Part shown: positions 15,967-21,555 of the stretch, piece after piece | How positions within the stretch are numbered: the first letter of the stretch is position 1 | Layout of the letters: each line of letters opens with the position of its first letter | Assembly: GCA_964608735.1 (NCBI GenBank) | Contig: CAZSPL010000035.1 | Location: forward strand, 1-23,644 | DNA: 23,644 nt | Direction: 5' to 3' | From: CAZSPL01 sp964608735 | GTDB taxonomy: Bacteria > JAJVIF01 > JAPKYR01 > CAZSPL01 | Made by a program: the position numbers and the translations under genes | The notes under the pieces: model-generated | Database searches by the model: none | Told to the model about the DNA's origin: nothing | What the model saw: the letters and a program-made list of their open reading frames with translations, nothing else

Positions 15967-16722
15967 ATGGACCCGTCATCGAAAGTATATCTGAAGGTCA
16001 GGCGCCAGGACGCCCCGGACAGGAATTACTACTGGGAAGCGTTCAACGTCGACTGGAGCGAGGACGACACGGTGGCCGACCTGCTTAAGGCCGTCGCCGA
16101 AGAACCGCGCAATGAATCGGGCGCGATGGTGTGGCCCGTGGTGTGGGAAGACGGATGCGGCACCGGGCGATGCGGCTCGTGCGCGATGCTCATCAACGCG
16201 AAGCCGCTGCTCGCATGCAGGGCGTATGTCAAAGACTTCCCGCCCGCGCCGCTTGTCCTCGAGCCGCTGTTGAAATTCCCGGTGATACGCGACCTGTGGG
16301 TGGACAAATCTCCGCTCTTCGATGGGCTGAGGAAAATGGAAGCATGGATAGAGACCGATTCCTATGCCACGGCGTCGGGGCGCGGCGGCATCACCCCCGC
16401 GTCGTCGAAACGTGCGAGGGATTTCGGCAAGTGTATACATTGCGGGATATGCCTCGAAGCATGCCCGAGCTTCAACGGCATCTCGGAATATATCGGCCCC
16501 GAGGCGGTGGCGATAAGCGCGGCATACCAGGAGCTCGGCCCCGATGATGTGCAAGCGGAACGCCTCCAGTCAAGGATGATGGAGCCGGGCGGCGTCACCG
16601 GGTGCGGCAAGGCGCTCAACTGCACAAAATTGTGCCCGCAGGGAATCCCGCTCACTCAGGCAATCGCGTTGACCAACCGAAGGATAAACCGCGCGGCGTG
16701 GAGGAGTATGTCGGGGGGATAA
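15967..16722 (+). CDS. sdhB: Succinate dehydrogenase/fumarate reductase iron-sulfur subunit (251 aa)
   Basis: All three cluster motifs of the SdhB/FrdB family are present. The [2Fe-2S] ferredoxin-type site is C64, C69, C72 and C84 in DGCGTGRCGSCAM...LLACRAY. The [4Fe-4S] motif is CIHCGICLEACP (C156, C159, C162, C166). The [3Fe-4S]-type motif is CGKALNCTKLCP (C213, C219, C223). Length fits the family. In the known complex it carries electrons between the flavin subunit and membrane quinone. No flavoprotein (SdhA/FrdA) or membrane-anchor gene lies next to it: a divergent lipoprotein is upstream and a gene-poor stretch downstream. The start is the only in-frame choice but lacks a good ribosome site; the nearest GGAG is 19 bases upstream. 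It could serve a split complex, or act with a different partner. Confidence 0.9.
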   Translation: MDPSSKVYLKVRRQDAPDRNYYWEAFNVDWSEDDTVADLLKAVAEEPRNESGAMVWPVVWEDGCGTGRCGSCAMLINAKPLLACRAYVKDFPPAPLVLEPLLKFPVIRDLWVDKSPLFDGLRKMEAWIETDSYATASGRGGITPASSKRARDFGKCIHCGICLEACPSFNGISEYIGPEAVAISAAYQELGPDDVQAERLQSRMMEPGGVTGCGKALNCTKLCPQGIPLTQAIALTNRRINRAAWRSMSGG

Positions 16723-16729
16723 AAAAGGC

Positions 16730-16742
16730 CGGGACAGTCCCG
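16730..16742. repeat. Short palindrome CGGGACAGTCCCG
   Basis: A perfect inverted repeat CGGGAC/GTCCCG separated by one base, eight bases after the stop of the iron-sulfur gene. The same GGGAC-N-GTCCC core appears at 21351-21361, and GGGAC/GTCCC stems occur at 4503-4530 and 18059-18084, all intergenic. Confidence 0.6.
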
Positions 16743-16934
16743 AATGGTGCATTTTTAAGGGTTTTTTCCCTTCAGCTGTTTATTGCGAGCCGCCCCGGGT
16801 AGGCCGCATTTGGTTTATCAGGCAACAGCGCGAATAGACGGTTGGAGATACGCTGGCCTCGATGATCATGTTAATATACTACATGCGGCTTGACACGCCC
16901 TCTCATAGACGGGCTACCCGGCCCGCAAAAAGGG

Positions 16935-16958
16935 GAGGACCCCTGGCGGGGGGTCCTC
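16935..16958 (-). terminator. Strong hairpin, terminator-like on the minus strand
   Basis: GAGGACCCC and GGGGTCCTC form a perfect nine-pair stem with loop TGGCGG. On the minus strand the stem is followed by CCCTTTTT, the form of an intrinsic terminator. It lies 320 bases past the nearest minus-strand stop, which already has its own terminator, so an unannotated short transcript between 16959 and 17227 is possible. Confidence 0.5.
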
Positions 16959-17227
16959 ATTCAAGGCGGCACATGTTTCCGGTAAAGACGGAACATCAGA
17001 ATCATCCACAATCTCTACCGTCAACGATAAGACATGCGAGCCGTTCCCGGAGTTTAACCGCATGCGCATCAATACTGTATTTTTACACTCCCGCGCGAGA
17101 CTGAAAACGCGTCTCATGTAGGCCGGCACTATGACCGAATGAATCATCCACACCGCACGAAACAGCCGGAGCTTTGCCGGGAACAAAATCCACCACCCAC
17201 CGACGCGCTTCACCGGGCGCAATACAG

Positions 17228-17251
17228 AAAGGCTCCCCTTCGGGAGCCTTT
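17228..17251 (-). terminator. Intrinsic terminator of the small lipoprotein gene
   Basis: AAAGGCTCCC and GGGAGCCTTT form a perfect ten-pair stem with a four-base loop, 27 bases past the stop at 17279. On the minus strand the descending arm ends in TTT followed by CTGTATT. Confidence 0.75.
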
Positions 17252-17278
17252 GACTTCCATTCGAATCGAACCGAGTGA

Positions 17279-17896
17279 TCACTCTTCCGGGCAGCTCTGG
17301 ATATTGTAGGTGAAGAACGATGCCCAGCTTCCGATGTCGATGCAGGGAAAACATCCCCTGGCCCAAGCGGTCTCTTCCTGCACTACCTGCATATCTCCGT
17401 CGTAGAGATACACGACAGAATGAGCCGCGAGATAGAGCATCGTACCGGGAGCCCATTCAAGCGGGATCGTATATTCATAATCCACGACCGTCGGGTCGTG
17501 TTCCGCCTTGTACGGGAAATGTCCCACCTTCGGATTACCGCTGTTTGTGTGCGGGATGCCCCCGAGATATGTCGCCACCGCGGCGTGAGTCTCGGCGAGC
17601 TTCCATCCACCGGTCGTCCGGTAGTGGATATACATGTTGTCCTCATCGTTCCAGACGGCAACCCATCCGACAAAGATCGTCTGACCGCCGTACAGAGGCT
17701 TGATCACATAATTCCCGCAGTGATAGGGGAAATCGATCTGCGATTCGCGTGCGAGCTCATTCGAGCCGAGCCCTGTGAGCGCGCCGAATTCGGCGGAGTC
17801 GCCCGGGGTCCTTGCGACCGACGATGTCGAGCATCCGGCGGCCGCCAGGATGAAAAGGAAAATAATAAAAAGCACCAGATTCGATTTGTGGAGCAT
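17279..17896 (-). CDS. Small lipoprotein of unknown function (205 aa)
   Basis: The ATG at 17896 is preceded by GGAGGGAG and begins a clear lipoprotein signal peptide ending LAAAGC (Cys22). The mature part has conserved-looking blocks: YHCGNYVIKPLYGGQTIFVG, VWNDEDNMYIHYRTTGGW, LAETHAAVA, GNPKVGHFPYKAEHDP, YTIPLEWAPGT, LAAHSVV, ETAWARG, and a final WASFFTYNIQ. I recognise this pattern from secreted bacterial and archaeal proteins, where the block order is similar, but do not know an assigned function. It is probably a compact beta-sandwich. Cysteines near the C-terminus (GCFPC and SCPEE) could form a disulfide. The gene stands alone with its own terminator. The upstream frame to 17959 has no start or signal worth using. 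Confidence 0.8.
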   Translation of the reverse strand: MLHKSNLVLFIIFLFILAAAGCSTSSVARTPGDSAEFGALTGLGSNELARESQIDFPYHCGNYVIKPLYGGQTIFVGWVAVWNDEDNMYIHYRTTGGWKLAETHAAVATYLGGIPHTNSGNPKVGHFPYKAEHDPTVVDYEYTIPLEWAPGTMLYLAAHSVVYLYDGDMQVVQEETAWARGCFPCIDIGSWASFFTYNIQSCPEE

Positions 17897-18058
17897 TATT
17901 CTCCCTCCTTGATTGTTTGAACAGCTAAATTCCCAAATCCATTCTTGCCCCACGTTCAAACAGATGCTTGCCTTAATATAGATGCCAAAAACCCTGAAAT
18001 GATAACCATTCTTGCTTCACACGAAAAATAGCCTCTCTACCCGATGCTTCTATCCGAT

Positions 18059-18084
18059 GTTTCGGGACACCCTTGTCCCGAAAC
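18059..18084. repeat. Perfect 11-bp-stem hairpin, GGGAC/GTCCC family
   Basis: GTTTCGGGACA and TGTCCCGAAAC pair perfectly around the loop CCCT. It lies between the divergent genes at 17896 and 18216, upstream of both, so it is not a terminator of either. It may be a dispersed repeat or a regulatory structure. Confidence 0.65.
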
Positions 18085-18102
18085 CCTTACCATCCCATCC
18101 CT

Positions 18103-18140
18103 GGTGCCACGCCCACTCCGAGTCCGCGAGGATGGGTGTG
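18103..18140 (+). repeat. Dispersed repeat GGTGCCACGCC, left copy
   Basis: The 38-base sequence from GGTGCCACGCC to GATGGGTGTG matches the reverse complement of 21451-21483 apart from a six-base indel (CACTCC) and one or two substitutions. It can fold: CACGCCCA pairs with TGGGTGTG, allowing one G-U pair. With the right copy it forms an inverted pair around the gene at 18216-21326. Confidence 0.65.
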
Positions 18141-18151
18141 TGATGCCCCCC

Positions 18152-18180
18152 TTCCCATCCATCCCGAAATACGTCATAAT
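18152..18180 (+). promoter_or_regulatory. Possible promoter of the GNAT-fusion gene
   Basis: TTCCCA (18152-18157) and CATAAT (18175-18180) are 17 bases apart and match the sigma70 boxes at four and five positions. The predicted transcript begins just before a palindrome, CCGTTTTCAAAACGG (18188-18202), that touches the ribosome site. Confidence 0.35.
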
Positions 18181-18215
18181 ACTCCGCCCGTTTTCAAAAC
18201 GGCGAGGAGAGAACA

Positions 18216-21200
18216 TTGGCCGATTTCATCATACGCGAATACCGCGATGAAGACCTTCCCGCGCTCGCGGAACATCTCAAGGCGTCCGTTACAGGCTGGC
18301 CGCCCGGTGAATTCGCCGGCTGGGATTTCACCCCCGAAAGCACGCGCGCCGAACTGTTCAGGAACAGGCACCTTGCCAACTGGATAGCCGCGCACGATGA
18401 ACAAATCGTGGGATTCATGAGCTTCAGCCTGCACTTCCAGGAACCCGACGCCCGCTACATCCCCCTCCTCAACGCCCAGCCGGATTTCCACGGCAAAGGG
18501 GTCGGGCGCGACTTGCTGCGCATGGGCGTGGCGCGCGCCGTCGAGGAAAACGCGCGGCGCCTTGACCTCCACACCTGGGCCGCGAATACCAAGGCCGTAC
18601 CCCTCTACAAGAAAACCGGGTTCTTCTGGCGGCCCCGCTCCGAAGTCCACATGTACAACTTCCTCCCCACGGTACTCCGAAACCCCTTCGTGCAAAAATT
18701 CCTCGACGGCGATGACTGGTACCATCGCATGCGCCAGGATTTATCCATCGCCGAAAGCGACGCCCTCGTCAACGGATGCAATTACCAGCGCTACGTGTTC
18801 GATAAGGACGGCTCCACACTCGAAGTATGGGTCGACCCGTCCACTTCCGGCGTCACCGCGATAATCTCGGACGACTTCGAAATACGGTGCGAAATCCGCG
18901 GGGAAAGGCACATCGCCGGTATGACCTACCCGGTGGATTGGCATTTCGTCAATCGCACCGGCAAGCCCATCACTGTCGGTATCGAATGCACCGCGCCGGA
19001 AGGCATCGATTATAAATTCGAAAAAGAGATGCAGCTTTCCGGAGAGAATTTTTTCGAGACTCTCGCCTCCCTCGACCCTTCCCTCGAACCGCTCAGCACC
19101 GACTGGTGGGGATACCCGCTTCAATGCCGCGTACGCATCGACGACATGGCCCTCGAACTCGCGCCGGGACTCCGCGCGCGTCCGCCGTTCGAACTCGATG
19201 CCGCGCTGCCGCCCATGCTTCTCGTTCCCGGTGAGCGGCGTGAATTCGCTATCAACCTCATCTCCGCGTTCGCCGAGCCGATAAAATTCGTCCCGCGATT
19301 GCATGCCGATGGCGGCATACGCATCACCGGCCCGGAAGGAAAACCGCTCGATATCCCCCCACAGGGCGGTTTCGCGGTCACGCCGGATATCATGGCCGAT
19401 GATTCCCCCGGCGAGGGATTTATCGATATCGGCGGAACGGTGAATGCATCGGGGCTGGAATTCGCGATTAAACCGCTCAAGGTGTATGCGCGCATCGCCC
19501 CGAAAGGACATACGGTCGAGATAAAAGATAACAACCCGATGAAGATATGCGTCGCGAACGGCGTTGTCCGCGCAATTATCAACCGCGAAAACGGCAACGT
19601 AAAATTCCGGCATCACGACACCGGCGGATTGATAATCAAGCTTGGCGGCCACTCCATCGGAAAGCCGTACTCGGTCGAGATGGATTCAACCCCGCACGAT
19701 GTGACGGTCGACGAGAACGGCCCCGAAGCGCTCATCCACATTCGCGCGGCATCGCGCGAATTTCCCGGCATGGCCCTCGAACGAACCATCCTTATCGGTC
19801 CCGGTGCCGAATTCGACACATGGCAATCGCTGATAAATGAAAGCCCCGATGCATTCACCGGGGCAGTCAGGAGCAGCATGCGGCGGCAGGGGATTCGCCG
19901 CGTGATGATCCCCCTGCGAAGCGGCATCGTCGATGGCGACCTCCCGTTCCTGATGATCGGCGTCAATGCGATACCGGAAAAACGCGATGACTTCCCCGAG
20001 CCGTGGTTCGCGTTCAAAGAACCGGGCGGACTCACAGGTGTTATCGCGCGCGAATTCGACGCCGTCGCCTTCAACTGGTGGTTTTCCGTGCCCTCATTCG
20101 AATGGAACGTCGATTCGCTTCCGCCGTCCCAACGCATCGACCTGCCGAAGATCACCATCGTCGGCGACGCGCCAACCGTCGATTATATCAGGCGCAAAGC
20201 CATGGGCGACGCTCCCCTTGTCCTCGATGACTGTCCGCGAAAGCAGCTCAATGTGCGCACGAAACTGTTCCACGCCGCCGATGAGAGCTGCATCCTTGAA
20301 TGCCGCTACGAACGCGGGACTTCGCTCAAGGGAAGCACCGAAGCAACCATCCCGGGCGGTGATGTGTTTACGGCATCGAGCGACAAATGGAACATGGACA
20401 ACCCGTTGAAGATCGAGATCCCCCCCGGTAAGCTCGAACCCGGAATCAACTCCATCCAATACAGCACCGAAGTGATATCGCGCGTCGAGAGCGGCACCAT
20501 CCCCGTAGTCATCGCCCCACCGGGTGCCGGGCTTACGGTCGACGAAAGCGCCGAAGGCGGTTTCCGCACCTTCACCGTCGACAACGGCGCGATACGTTTC
20601 AAGGTGTCGCCGGATTACTGCGGTACGCTCTGGTGGCTTTCCACTTCCGGCAGCGATGTCAATCTCCTCCACACCCGCTTCCCCGAAATCGCCATGCATA
20701 CATGGTTCAACCCATGGTATGGCGGCATCGGGATCGGTTCATGGCAGCTCGAATACCGCTTCCACAATTCGGGCTTCGATGCCGTCCCGGCCGAGATGCA
20801 ATTCCACGGCCACAACTGGCGGGGCGTGCGGGTCGATGTGTCGCCGCTCATGCAGTGGAGCACGCTCGGCATGCAGGTGTTCTATCTCACGCTTCCCGGC
20901 GCGCCGGTGATAATGCAGCTCCTGCGGCTGAACGAAAACCTCGGCGCGAAGCGGATTTTCAAGCTCGATGGCGCCATGTTCATCCCACCGGGTGGTTCGA
21001 AAGGCGAGACCACTCTTTCGGCGGCGCTCGGACTCGATGACGACCGCGTGGACATCATCCGCAACACGCACGGCGGCGAGCATTGCGCCTGGCCCTGGAT
21101 GAGCGTCACCGATGAAGCGAACGGCGTCACCATCGGCATGATCGCCCCGAAATCGAGATTGGTACTGCTCGACCAGGCCCACGAGGGCAAGGTGCCATGG

Positions 21201-21326
21201 TGGGAAGAGGAAATCGTCACGCATCCCGACCGCCCGGTCCACCGTACGTTTTACTACTGCGTCACCGACGACCCCGCCAAAGTCCGTCTCCTCTCCGACG
21301 AACTGCGCCACTGGGAAGTCGTATAG
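18216..21326 (+). CDS. GNAT N-acetyltransferase fused to a long beta-rich region (1036 aa)
   Basis: Residues 1 to ~150 are a GNAT domain: FIIREYRDEDLPALAEH at the start, IVGFMSFSLH for the central strand, the acetyl-CoA loop FHGKGVGRDLL (91-101), and ANTKAVPLYKKTGFFW near its end. The first position of the loop motif is His rather than the usual Gln/Arg. Residues ~150-450 look like beta-sandwich domains (VNRTGKPITVGIEC, LVPGERREFAINLIS), similar in style to NEW3-like additional domains. Residues ~470 to the end alternate strands and look like carbohydrate-enzyme beta-sandwich folds (VVRAIINRENGNVKF, FTVDNGAIRFKVSPD, WFNPWYGGIGIGSWQLEY). No signal peptide is present, so it is probably cytoplasmic. 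The start is TTG with AGGAG seven bases upstream; no ATG fits the domain boundary. Acetylation of a sugar or glycan is a guess from the fusion partner. I do not recognise a named full-length family. Confidence 0.75.
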   Translation: MADFIIREYRDEDLPALAEHLKASVTGWPPGEFAGWDFTPESTRAELFRNRHLANWIAAHDEQIVGFMSFSLHFQEPDARYIPLLNAQPDFHGKGVGRDLLRMGVARAVEENARRLDLHTWAANTKAVPLYKKTGFFWRPRSEVHMYNFLPTVLRNPFVQKFLDGDDWYHRMRQDLSIAESDALVNGCNYQRYVFDKDGSTLEVWVDPSTSGVTAIISDDFEIRCEIRGERHIAGMTYPVDWHFVNRTGKPITVGIECTAPEGIDYKFEKEMQLSGENFFETLASLDPSLEPLSTDWWGYPLQCRVRIDDMALELAPGLRARPPFELDAALPPMLLVPGERREFAINLISAFAEPIKFVPRLHADGGIRITGPEGKPLDIPPQGGFAVTPDIMADDSPGEGFIDIGGTVNASGLEFAIKPLKVYARIAPKGHTVEIKDNNPMKICVANGVVRAIINRENGNVKFRHHDTGGLIIKLGGHSIGKPYSVEMDSTPHDVTVDENGPEALIHIRAASREFPGMALERTILIGPGAEFDTWQSLINESPDAFTGAVRSSMRRQGIRRVMIPLRSGIVDGDLPFLMIGVNAIPEKRDDFPEPWFAFKEPGGLTGVIAREFDAVAFNWWFSVPSFEWNVDSLPPSQRIDLPKITIVGDAPTVDYIRRKAMGDAPLVLDDCPRKQLNVRTKLFHAADESCILECRYERGTSLKGSTEATIPGGDVFTASSDKWNMDNPLKIEIPPGKLEPGINSIQYSTEVISRVESGTIPVVIAPPGAGLTVDESAEGGFRTFTVDNGAIRFKVSPDYCGTLWWLSTSGSDVNLLHTRFPEIAMHTWFNPWYGGIGIGSWQLEYRFHNSGFDAVPAEMQFHGHNWRGVRVDVSPLMQWSTLGMQVFYLTLPGAPVIMQLLRLNENLGAKRIFKLDGAMFIPPGGSKGETTLSAALGLDDDRVDIIRNTHGGEHCAWPWMSVTDEANGVTIGMIAPKSRLVLLDQAHEGKVPWWEEEIVTHPDRPVHRTFYYCVTDDPAKVRLLSDELRHWEVV

Positions 21327-21343
21327 TCAACCATAACAGCACC

Positions 21344-21368
21344 AGCCCGCGGGACTGTCCCAAGGGCT
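21344..21368. terminator. Compound hairpin after the GNAT-fusion gene
   Basis: AGCCC...GGGCT encloses GGGACTGTCCC, giving nested stems in the gap between the convergent genes ending at 21326 and 21556. It is followed by GCTTTCGTTT, a poor U-tract, so termination is uncertain. The inner core belongs to the GGGAC/GTCCC set found elsewhere in the window. Confidence 0.4.
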
Positions 21369-21391
21369 GCTTTCGTTTACAAATTATCTCC

Positions 21392-21484
21392 GGGTGCCAC
21401 GTCACCACCCGGCAACAGGTTTTTGATTGGAAGACTGCATGAATTCGGGAGCACGCCCATCCTCGCGGACTCGGCGTGGCACCC
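21392..21484. repeat. 93-bp element with 10-bp terminal inverted repeats
   Basis: GGGTGCCACG (21392-21401) and CGTGGCACCC (21475-21484) are perfect inverted termini. The right half (21451-21484) is the inverted partner of the repeat at 18103-18140. The left end also forms a local hairpin, CCGGGTG with CACCCGG (21390-21396 and 21406-21412). Size and structure recall a miniature or REP-like element; no coding capacity is present. Confidence 0.55.
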
Positions 21485-21555
21485 GCACCACAAGGGGGGG
21501 CAGGATTTCCATGCATGCGGGCATGGGACGTGGAAACTCGTGGTCGAAGAAACGA

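Larger units (their letters stand above)
16723..17278. other. 556-bp stretch without a convincing gene
   Basis: Only short, low-quality open frames occur, none with a ribosome site or recognisable protein pattern. The stretch holds a GGGAC palindrome (16730-16742), a weak AAGGG/CCCTT hairpin (16757-16772), a strong hairpin at 16935-16958, a small GAGAC/GTCTC inverted repeat near 17096-17114, and the terminator of the next minus-strand gene at 17228-17251. Confidence 0.5.

Noticed and set aside
16862..17104. 80-codon plus-strand frame in the gene-poor stretch
   Set aside because: It has no ribosome site, its composition is low-complexity and basic, and it spans the strong hairpin at 16935-16958.
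17255..17290. GGTTCGATTC on the minus strand, similar to a tRNA T-loop
   Set aside because: The flanking bases do not form a T-stem (CTCGG is not matched by CCGAG), no acceptor stem or anticodon arm is found, and it overlaps the end of a protein gene.
16914..17456. 180-codon minus-strand open frame overlapping the 3' end of the small lipoprotein gene
   Set aside because: It lacks a ribosome site and runs through two terminator-like hairpins. Its sequence has no protein-like pattern, and it overlaps a better-supported gene.
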